From Bacteroidota bacterium (lineage in GTDB: Bacteria > Bacteroidota > Bacteroidia > Chitinophagales > Saprospiraceae), in NCBI GenBank assembly GCA_020160935.1, contig JAIUPL010000021.1, forward strand, positions 1-64,000: DNA of 64,000 nt, in the 5' to 3' direction. The position numbers and the translations under genes were made by a program. Below, piece after piece: positions 52,177-60,853 of this stretch; positions within the stretch are counted from its first letter, which is position 1, and each line of letters starts with the position of its first letter. The notes under the pieces are model-generated. The model did no database searches and was not told the DNA's origin. It saw only the letters and a list, made by a program, of their open reading frames with translations.

Positions 52177-52695
52177 ATGAAGAACAGTGTCCTCACAATA
52201 CTTTGCCTGGCTGTTTTGGCGGGTCTGACGGCTCAATTTTGTGTAAAACCGCCTGATTACCCCCTGGAGCCGGTCATTGAGTTCAAAAGCGTCTCTACCA
52301 CTGTGATGCGGCAAAAAGCCATTCCAACGACTGACCCCGACAGTGTTACGGTAACATTTTCCTATACAGATGGCGATGGAGATTTGGGCTATCCGGATGA
52401 TGACCCGACTACCAGCGTTTTTTTTCGCGACGAGCGTGATCAGTTTGCCAGCGAACGCAAATTGCCGTTTGTAGACCCACAAGGTGCAGGTAATGGCATT
52501 TCCGGAGAAATTTCCGTCGTTTTACCCACCACCTGTTGTATCCATGTCGACCCGGTAGAAGGCACAAAAACGGCCTGCGAACTGGTCCCAATCAATACAG
52601 ATACCCTTCGGTACGTCATCACCATTCGCGACAGAGCGGGGCATATGAGCAATGAAATAAGAACCAGCCCGATCGTTTTGATTTGCAAACAATAA
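52177..52695 (+). CDS. Exported protein of unknown function
   Basis: 172 residues. Signal sequence MKNSVLTILCLAVLAGLTAQ followed closely by Cys (FCVKPPDYP), possibly a lipoprotein, although the lipobox is poor. A beta-sandwich-like region carries the acidic motif TFSYTDGDGDLGYPDDDP, seen in small Bacteroidota lipoproteins and resembling a calcium-type Asp-rich loop, then DERDQFASERKLPFVDP, LRYVITIRDRAGHMSNEIRTSPI. No activity is known. ATG 52177 is chosen because upstream in-frame sequence overlaps the divergent gene's promoter and 5' end. Confidence 0.72.
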   Translation: MKNSVLTILCLAVLAGLTAQFCVKPPDYPLEPVIEFKSVSTTVMRQKAIPTTDPDSVTVTFSYTDGDGDLGYPDDDPTTSVFFRDERDQFASERKLPFVDPQGAGNGISGEISVVLPTTCCIHVDPVEGTKTACELVPINTDTLRYVITIRDRAGHMSNEIRTSPIVLICKQ

Positions 52696-52789
52696 AATTT
52701 GTAAAAAAATACCCGGTACTGTCTCATTTCAGAATTGTCGATGGTTATAGAAGTGTACTTGAACATTCTGTAACCAAACAAGCAACAAC

Positions 52790-53131
52790 ATGGACGAATT
52801 TGTATTGATTTTCAGGCACATGGATGGCAAAGAAGTAGCCTCTCCCGAACAAATCCAGCAGTGGATGCAAATGACGATGGACTGGATCGGGGGTATTGCG
52901 GCCCAAAACAAGTTTGTAGCGGGCGTCGGACTTCCTTTTGACGACGCCAAAGTGGTGCACTCCAACAAAATGGTGACCAACGGCGCCTTTGGAGACATCA
53001 AGGAAACTATTGGCGGATACATTATTGTAAAAGCCGAGTCCGTAGAGGAAGCAGTCGAATTTGCCAAGGGAAGCCCTGTTTTGCTTGGCGAAGGGAATAC
53101 CGTAGAAGTCAGAAAAATAGCACATCAATAA
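52790..53131 (+). CDS. YCII/DGPF-domain protein, partner of the ECF42 sigma factor
   Basis: 113 residues: FVLIFRHMDGKEVASPEQIQQWMQMTMDWIGG, a glycine-rich VGLPFDDAKVV, then ETIGGYIIVKAESVEEAVEFAKGSPVLL, ending VEVRKIA. This is the YCII-related alpha/beta ferredoxin-like fold. Genes of this family are consistently linked to ECF42 sigma factors, as here (sigma gene begins about 60 bases downstream). The biochemical role is unresolved; a stress-related enzyme or sensor is possible. The two probably form an operon. Confidence 0.88.
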   Translation: MDEFVLIFRHMDGKEVASPEQIQQWMQMTMDWIGGIAAQNKFVAGVGLPFDDAKVVHSNKMVTNGAFGDIKETIGGYIIVKAESVEEAVEFAKGSPVLLGEGNTVEVRKIAHQ

Positions 53132-53190
53132 CAATCAGAGAGAAGGCTTTCCACACCCTTCTCTCGCTTCTCACCTCTCACTTCTCACCA

Positions 53191-54426
53191 CTGTCTCTAC
53201 TTCCACATCTTTTTCGAAACGAATTCAGCAAGATCACAGCCGTTTTGTGCAAGCGGCTGGGGCCGCATTTTATCCATGTAGCCGAGGATATTGCATCCGA
53301 AACTTTTTTGCTTGCTTCCGAAACCTGGCCTTACAAAGGTGTTCCAGAAAACCCGGTAGCCTGGTTGTATGTAGTTGCCAAAAACAAACTGCACAACTAC
53401 CTGACTCGCAACAAGTTGTACAACGATAAGATTAAACCCAAACTTCAATCGCCCCGTGCTGCATTCGAATCCCCAGATATCGACCTTTCCGAATCCAATA
53501 TTTACGACAGCCAGTTGCAAATGTTGTTTGCCATCTGCCACCCGGCCATTCCAGCAGAAGCACAAATCGCGCTGGCGCTCCGGATTCTCTGCGGTTTTGG
53601 TATCGAGGAAATTGCAAGCGCATTCCTGAGCAACAAGGCAACTATCAACAAACGCCTGCTGCGGGCAAAAGAGAAACTGCGCCTCGAAAATATCCCGATT
53701 GAAATGCCCCCCGACGAGGCCATACCACAACGGTTAGGAAATGTATTAACCACCCTGTACCTGCTTTTTAACGAAGGCTATTATTCCGAAAGTCATGATG
53801 CTGTGTTGCGCAACGATTTGTGCCTGGAAGCCATGCGCCTGACTCAAATGTTGACGGTACATCCTGCTACCGCCCATCCGCAAGTATTTGCTTTGCTGGC
53901 CATGATGTGTTTTCATGCTTCCAGGTTTGAAGCGCGAAAAAACGACCGGGGTGAACTGGTTTTGTACGAAGATCAGGATGAAACCCTTTGGAATCGTGAA
54001 CTGATAGCACAGGGCGCCTATTTTCTACATGAGGCATCCAGAGGTGAGCATGCTTCGCGCTACCATCTCGAAGCGGGTATCGCATACTGGCACACCATCA
54101 AAACTGATTCGCCTGAAAAGTGGCAGCAGATACTCCAACTGTACAATCGCCTGCTCATGCTGGAATACTCCCCCATTGCAGCACTTAACCGAACGTACGC
54201 ACTTTCCAAAGTGAAAGGCATTGAAGCAGCCATCTCAGAGGCCGAAAACCTGCTACTGTCGGATAACCCTTACTACTTCAGCCTGCTTGGAACACTGTAT
54301 GCTGAAAGCAATCCAAAAACTGCTATCGAACACTTCGAAAAGGCTGTGTCGCTGGCGAAAACCAGTGCCGACAGAAATCTTATTGCCCTGAAAATCAGTC
54401 GTTTGAAAGCGCAGCAAAACCGCTGA
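53191..54426 (+). CDS. ECF42-type sigma factor with C-terminal TPR-like extension; apparent CTG start
   Basis: 411 residues from CTG 53191. Region sigma-2 reads SLLPHLFRNEFSKITAVLCK then HVAEDIASETFLLASETWPYKGVPENPVAWLYVVAKNKLHNYLTR. Region sigma-4 reads ALALRILCGFGIEEIASAFLSNKATINKRLLRAKEKL. The C-terminal ~230 residues form the helical extension typical of ECF42 (LFNEGYYSESHDAVLRNDLCLEAMRL, LALLAMMCFHASRFEAR, LEAGIAYWHT, NRTYALSKVKGIEAA). The conserved HLFRNEFSK helix lies upstream of the first canonical start (TTG 53245), and no ATG occurs in any frame from 53131 to 53245. CTG 53191, inside a pyrimidine-rich TCTCAC repeat, is the best candidate. A mutation or assembly error that removed an ATG is an alternative. 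Confidence 0.8.
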   Translation: MSLLPHLFRNEFSKITAVLCKRLGPHFIHVAEDIASETFLLASETWPYKGVPENPVAWLYVVAKNKLHNYLTRNKLYNDKIKPKLQSPRAAFESPDIDLSESNIYDSQLQMLFAICHPAIPAEAQIALALRILCGFGIEEIASAFLSNKATINKRLLRAKEKLRLENIPIEMPPDEAIPQRLGNVLTTLYLLFNEGYYSESHDAVLRNDLCLEAMRLTQMLTVHPATAHPQVFALLAMMCFHASRFEARKNDRGELVLYEDQDETLWNRELIAQGAYFLHEASRGEHASRYHLEAGIAYWHTIKTDSPEKWQQILQLYNRLLMLEYSPIAALNRTYALSKVKGIEAAISEAENLLLSDNPYYFSLLGTLYAESNPKTAIEHFEKAVSLAKTSADRNLIALKISRLKAQQNR

Positions 54427-54428
54427 TT

Positions 54429-56873
54429 TTATTTCAGGATGCGCTTCGCTTCCCAGTTGCTCATCAATACGCCGAACAACACAATAGAAATCGAACTCGT
54501 TGGCATAAGAATCGCTGCCACCAGCGGCGACAAGTGACCCGTTACACTGTAACCAAGTCCGATGATGTTGTAAACCAGTGCAACTGCATAGGATTTGTTT
54601 ACCGTACGAACACCGGCACGGGCAAGTTGTACGTACTTGGGCAGGTTTTCAAACTCGTCTGCATGTAAAATCGCATCGCAGGCCGGCGTAAAGTTGTTGG
54701 TATCCTCTGCCACCACCACGCCGAGGTTGCTTTGGCGCAAGGCGCCTGCATCGTTTAGGCCATCGCCCAGCATCATAACCTGACGACCGTGACGCTGGAG
54801 TTTTTTTACAAATTCAAGTTTGTCCTGTGGCGTACGCTGGAACAACATGGTTTCGCGATCGGGGAAAAATGGAGACAGCGCATTTGCTTCGCGGTCCTGG
54901 TCGCCAGACACCAGCCACACGCGATTAAAATCGTTCTGTTGTTTACGCCACCAGGTAGCCGGTCTGGTTTGACGGAAATAATCCAGCACTTGTTTCAGGC
55001 CATAGCGATACCGGCTTTTCACTTCGTAGTAGCCGAGGATATTTTCATCGATCGCTACAAAAAGTCCCTGACCCTCTGCACCTACAAATGCAGCCGAACC
55101 AACTTTTACATTCCTTCCATCAATGTTGCCCTGAATGCCTAGTCCTGGTAATTCCTGAAACTGTTGCGGCGTCACAAGCGGTACATCCGGCATGGATTCA
55201 TACAAACGCCGGCTCAAAGGGTGCGAAGAATGCTTGGTTAGCGAACGAATGGCCACTTTATCAGCAGCCGAAAGCGCCTGGCCTTTAAATTCATACGTTT
55301 GTTGCGATACATTGGTAATTGTACCTGTTTTGTCGAATACCACCGAATCGATCGCGCTAAAAGATTCCACCGTTTTGATGTTTTTCATGTAAAAACGGTG
55401 ACGGCCCAGAATGCGCATGATATTTCCCAGGGTAAAAGGAATAGACAAGGCTACTGTACAGGGGCAAGCCACAATCATCACTGCTGTAAAGGCATTGATC
55501 GCGCGGCCCATATCGGTGGGCATCCAGTACAGGAAAGCGCCCAATCCGAAAATCAGGATCATCCAGGAGAAAAAACGGCCCGCCTGATCTGCCAGTTTGG
55601 TCACCTGCCCTTGCTCATCTTCTTTGAACGCCTGGTCATTCCACAGCCGTGTGAGGTAACTCTGCGATACACGACGGGTAAGCGAAATTTCAATGCTCTC
55701 CCCTACCTGCTTGCCGCCGGCAAAAATACGCTCTCCGCTTTTGACGATCTGGGGCTCGGCTTCACCCGTTACAAAACTGTAATCCACCTGCGCCGTACCT
55801 TTCAGCAAAATACCATCGGCAGGGATAATTTCCTGGCTACGTACCACGATGATATCGCCCGGGACTAGCCGATTTACGGGTACGGACGTTTCTTCGTCGC
55901 CATTTTTCAAAGAAGCGGCAACGGGAAAATAGGATTTATAATCGCGCTCGAAAGACAATTGGTGCCAGGTGCGCTGCTGGAACCATTTCCCGATCAGCAG
56001 CAAAAAGGTAAGTCCGGCAAAGGAATCGAGGTAGCCCGGCCCGGTGTGCGTCAGAATTTCCCATACACTTCGGCCAAAAAGCGACAACAAGGCCAGGCAC
56101 AAAGGAATATCGATGTTCAAGTGTCCGTTTCGCAAGCCGTTCCAGGCAGAAACCAGATAGTCGCGGGCGCTCACCAGCAAAACAGGCAGGGCCAGCAAGA
56201 GGCTCAAGTAGCCAAAAACATCAGCAAACCATCGATATGTTTCACCGTCCATTCCAACATACTCGGGGAAACTGAACAGCATGATGTTGCCAAAAGCAAA
56301 ACCGGCAATACCGATTTGATACGCCAGTTTTTTGCTGATTACCTTGGGTTTTGCGTTGTCTACATCGCCGAGGTTGATTTCGGGTGCATAGCCTATGGAT
56401 GACAGCAGGGCCGCCAGTTTGCGAAGCGAAGTCTGTTCGGGATTATACTGGATTGTAGCCGTTTTTTTCAGAAAAACAACGCGGGAATGCAGCACGCCCG
56501 CATCAAGTTTGTACAGGTTTTCCAGCAGCCAGATACAACTCACGCAGTGCATATTGGGCAGGTAGAAAGTCACTTGCGCGGTTTCTCCGTTGTTGAATTC
56601 AAGCAGTTTTTCCTGCACTTCCGGGTCGTCGAGGTATGCATAGGCCTTGGCATTGCGCTGATCTTTCAGGCTTTTTCCGGGCTTATCGTCCAGCGCATAG
56701 TATTCGCACAGGTTGTGCGTATTCAATATCTCGTACACCATCTTGCAACCGTCGCAACAAAAAAACTTGTCGTCGATGTGCAGGTGCTCATCGGGGCACA
56801 CATCGTGGCAGTGGAAACAGGTATGCGATGTTATGGCAGGATTTTTAGGTTGCAAGAGTACGCTGGAAGCCAT
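54429..56873 (-). CDS. Copper-type P1B ATPase, CcoI/FixI-like
   Basis: 814 residues. The N-terminus has a cysteine-rich segment (CFHCHDVCPDEHLHI, FFCCDGCKMVYEIL) and then an HMA-type domain with NMHCVSCIWLLENLYKL. Eight membrane helices are implied. Key motifs: FVTGEAEP, the metal-site CPC in MIVACPCTVALSIPF, the phosphorylated Asp in VFDKTGTITN, HP in KHSSHPLSRR, and GDGLNDAGALRQSNLGV. CcoI/FixI members export Cu(I) for cbb3 oxidase assembly. No cco genes are in the window, so the role is inferred from the protein. Its stop is 2 bases from that of the sigma gene. Confidence 0.92.
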   Translation of the reverse strand: MASSVLLQPKNPAITSHTCFHCHDVCPDEHLHIDDKFFCCDGCKMVYEILNTHNLCEYYALDDKPGKSLKDQRNAKAYAYLDDPEVQEKLLEFNNGETAQVTFYLPNMHCVSCIWLLENLYKLDAGVLHSRVVFLKKTATIQYNPEQTSLRKLAALLSSIGYAPEINLGDVDNAKPKVISKKLAYQIGIAGFAFGNIMLFSFPEYVGMDGETYRWFADVFGYLSLLLALPVLLVSARDYLVSAWNGLRNGHLNIDIPLCLALLSLFGRSVWEILTHTGPGYLDSFAGLTFLLLIGKWFQQRTWHQLSFERDYKSYFPVAASLKNGDEETSVPVNRLVPGDIIVVRSQEIIPADGILLKGTAQVDYSFVTGEAEPQIVKSGERIFAGGKQVGESIEISLTRRVSQSYLTRLWNDQAFKEDEQGQVTKLADQAGRFFSWMILIFGLGAFLYWMPTDMGRAINAFTAVMIVACPCTVALSIPFTLGNIMRILGRHRFYMKNIKTVESFSAIDSVVFDKTGTITNVSQQTYEFKGQALSAADKVAIRSLTKHSSHPLSRRLYESMPDVPLVTPQQFQELPGLGIQGNIDGRNVKVGSAAFVGAEGQGLFVAIDENILGYYEVKSRYRYGLKQVLDYFRQTRPATWWRKQQNDFNRVWLVSGDQDREANALSPFFPDRETMLFQRTPQDKLEFVKKLQRHGRQVMMLGDGLNDAGALRQSNLGVVVAEDTNNFTPACDAILHADEFENLPKYVQLARAGVRTVNKSYAVALVYNIIGLGYSVTGHLSPLVAAILMPTSSISIVLFGVLMSNWEAKRILK

Positions 56874-56901
56874 ATGCAGTATGGTTGAGATGAATTTTTG
56901 T

Positions 56902-56909
56902 CAAAAGTA
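56902..56909 (-). promoter_or_regulatory. Bacteroidota -7 box TACTTTTG of the P-type ATPase gene (minus strand)
   Basis: On the minus strand TACTTTTG ends 28 bases before the ATG at 56873. It is divergent from the MFS gene's box at 56965, about 55 bases away. Confidence 0.55.
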
Positions 56910-56964
56910 CCTGCTAGCGGACATGCACCGGGGTGACCATAGTCATGGGTGTGGATGATTTCTA

Positions 56965-56972
56965 TACATTTG
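56965..56972 (+). promoter_or_regulatory. Bacteroidota -7 box TACATTTG
   Basis: An exact TAnnTTTG match, ending 18 bases before the ATG at 56991. Confidence 0.5.
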
Positions 56973-56990
56973 CCTCAAATCACTTTGCAA

Positions 56991-58211
56991 ATGATGAACA
57001 ATGGACGCGGCATTTTCCAACTGGCCGTGATAGTAAGCGCACTGGGTTTCTTTGTAGACGTTTATGATCTGCTGCTTTTTGCCATCATCCGAAAAGCCAG
57101 TCTGGCAGGACTCGGACTTTCACCGGATCAAATACTGACAGAAGGTGAATTGCTGATCAGTGTACAGATGATTGGTCTGTTGCTGGGCGGTATTTTGTTT
57201 GGCATCATTGGCGACAAAAAAGGCCGATTGAGTGTATTGTTCGGCTCCATTCTACTGTATTCCATTGCCAATATCCTGAATGGCATGGTGACAAGCATGC
57301 CGCAATACCTCATCCTGCGTTTTATTGCGGGCATAGGCCTGGCTGGCGAACTGGGCGCCGGTCTGACGCTCGTAAGCGAAATGCTTCCAAAGGAAAAACG
57401 AAGCATCGCAGCGGGTTTTATCGCCGGTTTCGGCGTATTGGGCGCTGTGGCTGCCTTTCTTATTAGTAAAGTTTTCGATTGGCGCACCTGCTACTATATC
57501 GGTGGCGCGCTGGGTTTTGTTTTGTTGCTGATGCGCGTGAGCGTACACGAAAGCGGCCTTTTCAAACAGGTGCAACAAACATCGGTCGAACGCGGCAATT
57601 TCCTTCAATTCTTTACCAGCCGCGAGCGATTCGGGCGCTACATCCGATGTATTCTGATCGGTGTACCTGTGTGGTATGTCATTGGCGTGCTAGTGACTTT
57701 TTCGGATCAGTTTGGAAAGGCATTTGGTATTCCGGATGTCGATCCTGGCATGGCTATCATGTATTTGTATTTGTTTGTCGGGCTCGGCGATTTTTCTGTG
57801 GGCTGGCTCAGCGAGCGCCTAAAAAGCCGGAAAAAAACACTGTTTCTTTTCATGGCCATTACCATATTCTTCTGCGTTTTGTTTTTCCTGCAACGTGGGG
57901 GCAGTGCTTTCACTTTCTATCTCTTGTGTATGGGCCTGGGTTTTGGCGCAGGTTTCAATGTGGTGTACATGACCATGGGTGTCGAGCAATTCGGCACCAA
58001 CTTGCGTGCTTCGGCAGCCATCAGCATACCTAACATGGTGCGGGGCGCCCTGCCGCTCATCATTTTGCTATTTAAATACACCCGAAATCTTTTTCAGGAT
58101 TATGTGACCGGGGCCTGGGTCACTGGCGTCATTTTGTTTGCCATTGCGATTGCTGCGGCCTGGACGATGGAAGAAACGTATGGAAAAGATTTGGATTTTT
58201 TGGAACACTGA
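56991..58211 (+). CDS. MFS transporter, metabolite:H+ symporter-like
   Basis: 406 residues with about 12 membrane helices. The first helix reads FQLAVIVSALGFFVDVYDLLLFAI. The loop 2-3 signature is GIIGDKKGRLSVL, and its counterpart VGWLSERLKSRKKT appears in the second half. LRFIAGIGLAGELGAGLTLVSEMLP, with acidic residues in the fourth helix, fits the sugar/metabolite:H+ symporter branch. The substrate is unknown. The stop is followed one base later by the arm of a long inverted repeat. Confidence 0.88.
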   Translation: MMNNGRGIFQLAVIVSALGFFVDVYDLLLFAIIRKASLAGLGLSPDQILTEGELLISVQMIGLLLGGILFGIIGDKKGRLSVLFGSILLYSIANILNGMVTSMPQYLILRFIAGIGLAGELGAGLTLVSEMLPKEKRSIAAGFIAGFGVLGAVAAFLISKVFDWRTCYYIGGALGFVLLLMRVSVHESGLFKQVQQTSVERGNFLQFFTSRERFGRYIRCILIGVPVWYVIGVLVTFSDQFGKAFGIPDVDPGMAIMYLYLFVGLGDFSVGWLSERLKSRKKTLFLFMAITIFFCVLFFLQRGGSAFTFYLLCMGLGFGAGFNVVYMTMGVEQFGTNLRASAAISIPNMVRGALPLIILLFKYTRNLFQDYVTGAWVTGVILFAIAIAAAWTMEETYGKDLDFLEH

Positions 58212-58212
58212 G

Positions 58213-58414
58213 ACACGGATTGCGCGGAGTTTTTGACGGATTTACACGGATTTGATGGGTAGTAATGAAGCATACCAGATAAATCAATACCATCTATCAA
58301 ATCGAGCAAATCCTGGAAACCACCATAAAATCTGAATATATCCGCAGAACAAAATTTCTTCATCACCACCCATCAAATCCGTGTAAATCCGCCAAAACTC
58401 CGCGCAATCCGTGT
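58213..58414. repeat. Inverted repeat, ~48-base arms, after the MFS gene
   Basis: The left arm 58213-58260 and right arm 58368-58414 pair at about 45 of 48 positions. The word ACACGGATTGCGCGGAGTTT is followed by CGGATTTACACGGATTTGATGGGT. Pairing continues imperfectly inward to ATGAAG/CTTCAT, leaving a loop of about 85 bases. The arm starts one base after the MFS stop. The CGGATTT words recall the CGCAGATTT words at 10839. Confidence 0.88.
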
Positions 58415-58446
58415 TACATTAGCGGCTCAAACTTCTCTCTTGACAC

Positions 58447-60195
58447 ATGTCCGATTTTCAGATTAAAGCAGCCCCGACCACCTATGATGTAATCATTATT
58501 GGCTCCGGAGCAGGCGGCGGCATGGCCGCCTACGAACTCACCAAAGCCGGCGCCAAAGTGTGCATGCTCGAAGCAGGCCAACATTTCGACCCGGCAGATC
58601 CGAAGTACATTACCCAACTGAAATGGCCCTATCAGTCGCCACGCCGTGGCGCCAGCACCAAATACCGCCCATTTGGTGATTTTGATGCTGCATATGGCGG
58701 CTGGGACATCGACGGAGAACCATACACGACCAAAGATAACACAAAATTCCGCTGGTTTCGTTCGCGTATGCTGGGCGGGCGTACCAACCATTGGGGGCGT
58801 ATCAGCCTGCGTTTCGGACCACAGGATTTCAAACGCAAAAGCATTGATGGCCTGGGAGAAGACTGGCCTATCGGATACGAAGACGTAGCACCTTTTTATG
58901 ATGAAATTGACCGCCTGATCGGCGTTTTTGGCAGCAATGAAAACCTTCCAAACGACCCGGATTCGATTTTTCTGCCCGCACCCAAGCCGCGCCTGCATGA
59001 AATGATGTTGTTGAAACACAACAAAAGGCTTGGCATTACCACTATTCCTTCCAGGCTCAGTATTCTTACCAAACAGATCAACGAAGAGCGCGGCTCCTGT
59101 TTCTATTGCAGCCAGTGCGGCCGCGCCTGCGTTGCATATGCTGATTTTTCCTCTTCGTCCTGTCTGTGCAAACCCGCCCAAAAAACCAGCAATCTGGACA
59201 TCGTTTACTACGCCATGGCGCGCGAAGTGCTGACTGACCCACAAACAGGGCTGGCCAATGGCGTGTCGTACGTTGATACGTTGAGCATGGAAGAAAAAAC
59301 GGTGCGCGGAAAAGTCGTCGTGCTGGCTGCCAGCGCCTGCGAATCGGCGCGGCTGTTGCTGAATTCCAAATCAGCGCGTTTCCCAGAAGGGCTGGCCAAT
59401 TCATCGGGTGTGGTAGGAAAATACTTGCACGACTCCACCGGTGCTTCCAGAGGCGCTATTGTTCCGACCTTGTTTGACCGGAAACGATACAACGAAGATG
59501 GTGTTGGAGGCATGCACGTGTACTCACCCTGGTGGCTCGACAATAAAAAACTGGACTTTCCGCGTGGTTATCACATCGAATACTGGGGCGGTATGGGCAT
59601 GCCAGCCTACGGTTTTGGCTGGGGTATTGAAGGCATCAACGGGATGTTCCCAGACCGAAATGGCAACAAGCACGAAGCAGGTGGTTATGGCGCATCGCTC
59701 AAGGACGACTACCGCCGTTTTTATGGTGCTTACATCGGTATGGCCGGCCGCGGGGAAGCCGTAGCCCGCGAAGACAACTATTGCGAAATTGATCCGGAAA
59801 AAGTGGACAAGTTTGGCATACCCGTATTGCGGTTCCATTATAAATGGTCGGACTACGAGCGCCTGCAAGCCAAACACATGCACGATACATTTGAACAGAT
59901 CATTCAGGAGATGGGCGGTATTGCGTTGGGTAAAAAACCGGGCGCCGACGCAGATTACGGCCTTGCCGAGCCTGGAGAAATTATCCACGAAGTAGGTACC
60001 ATTCGCATGGGCAATGACCCGAAAAAATCGGCCCTTAACAAATGGCAACAGGCGCACGACGTAAAAAATCTTTTTGTCGTAGATGCGGCGCCCTTTGTTT
60101 CACAAGGCGATAAAAACTGTACCTGGACCATTCTTGCCCTGTCTATGCGCGCTTCCAGGCATATTGTTGAAGAACGAAAAGCAGGCAACCTCTAA
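58447..60195 (+). CDS. GMC-family flavin oxidoreductase
   Basis: 582 residues. The FAD-binding N-terminus YDVIIIGSGAGGGMAAYELTK is followed by RMLGGRTNHWGRISLRFGPQDF (GMC motif), a cysteine-bearing segment CFYCSQCGRACVAYADFSSSSCLCKP, VVVLAASACESARLLLNS, and the C-terminal catalytic region HEVGTIRMGNDPKKSALN and FVVDAAPFVSQGDKNCTWTILALS. It oxidises a sugar or alcohol; related proteins pair with a gluconate 2-dehydrogenase subunit 3, encoded next. No signal peptide is visible: the Tat signal is on the partner, which may carry this protein out as a complex. The substrate is unknown. Confidence 0.88.
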   Translation: MSDFQIKAAPTTYDVIIIGSGAGGGMAAYELTKAGAKVCMLEAGQHFDPADPKYITQLKWPYQSPRRGASTKYRPFGDFDAAYGGWDIDGEPYTTKDNTKFRWFRSRMLGGRTNHWGRISLRFGPQDFKRKSIDGLGEDWPIGYEDVAPFYDEIDRLIGVFGSNENLPNDPDSIFLPAPKPRLHEMMLLKHNKRLGITTIPSRLSILTKQINEERGSCFYCSQCGRACVAYADFSSSSCLCKPAQKTSNLDIVYYAMAREVLTDPQTGLANGVSYVDTLSMEEKTVRGKVVVLAASACESARLLLNSKSARFPEGLANSSGVVGKYLHDSTGASRGAIVPTLFDRKRYNEDGVGGMHVYSPWWLDNKKLDFPRGYHIEYWGGMGMPAYGFGWGIEGINGMFPDRNGNKHEAGGYGASLKDDYRRFYGAYIGMAGRGEAVAREDNYCEIDPEKVDKFGIPVLRFHYKWSDYERLQAKHMHDTFEQIIQEMGGIALGKKPGADADYGLAEPGEIIHEVGTIRMGNDPKKSALNKWQQAHDVKNLFVVDAAPFVSQGDKNCTWTILALSMRASRHIVEERKAGNL

Positions 60196-60220
60196 TCTTT
60201 GAACTCAAAAGCACTACATC

Positions 60221-60853
60221 ATGAAACGTCGCAATCTATTGAAAGGCATCGGTTTGGGTTCACTGGGCATGGTTGGCCTGAGCCCTCAGGTAAAAGCCTC
60301 CGAAATATTGAATCCGCTGGAAGGGCTGGAGGAAAAGAAAAAAGACCCGGCATTCGAACAATTCGGGCGAACAGACTATGAAACGGCCCGGGATGCCAAA
60401 CTCTTTGCCGAACAGTTTTTCACCAAACACGAAATGAAAACCATTTCTGTACTGGCCGATATTATTATTCCGCGCGACAGCCGTTCGGGTAGCGCCACGG
60501 ATGCGGGTGTTCCCGAATTCATCGAATTCATGGCAAAAGACAAACCGGAATTACAAACACCCTTACGCGGGGGCATCGCCTGGCTCGACAGCCAGATGAA
60601 AAAACGCCACGAGCAGGATTTTATCAGCAGCACAGATGTTCAGCGCATTGCCATGGTAGAAGATATCGCCTATCCGGAGCGTAAGAAAAGCGGTATGAGT
60701 CAGGGTATTGCTTTTTTCAGTCTCATGCGCAACCTGACCGCTTCCGGCTTCTGGTCGAGCAAAATAGGCATCGAAGATATTGGATACCAGGGCAATACAC
60801 CCAATCAGTGGGACGGGCCGCCGGAAGATGTCATCAAACAATACGGTTTATGA
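60221..60853 (+). CDS. Gluconate 2-dehydrogenase subunit 3-family protein, Tat signal
   Basis: 210 residues. The twin-arginine signal MKRRNLLKGIGLGSLGMVGLSPQVKA is followed by the subunit 3 fold (FFTKHEMKTISVLADIIIPRDSRSGSATDAGVPEFIEFMAKD, LDSQMKKRHEQDFISSTDVQR, FFSLMRNLTASGFWSSKIGIEDIGYQGNTP). The subunit pairs with the GMC dehydrogenase encoded 25 bases upstream and probably brings the folded complex through Tat to the periplasm. No cytochrome subunit gene follows. It overlaps the next small gene by four bases (ATGA). Confidence 0.88.
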   Translation: MKRRNLLKGIGLGSLGMVGLSPQVKASEILNPLEGLEEKKKDPAFEQFGRTDYETARDAKLFAEQFFTKHEMKTISVLADIIIPRDSRSGSATDAGVPEFIEFMAKDKPELQTPLRGGIAWLDSQMKKRHEQDFISSTDVQRIAMVEDIAYPERKKSGMSQGIAFFSLMRNLTASGFWSSKIGIEDIGYQGNTPNQWDGPPEDVIKQYGL

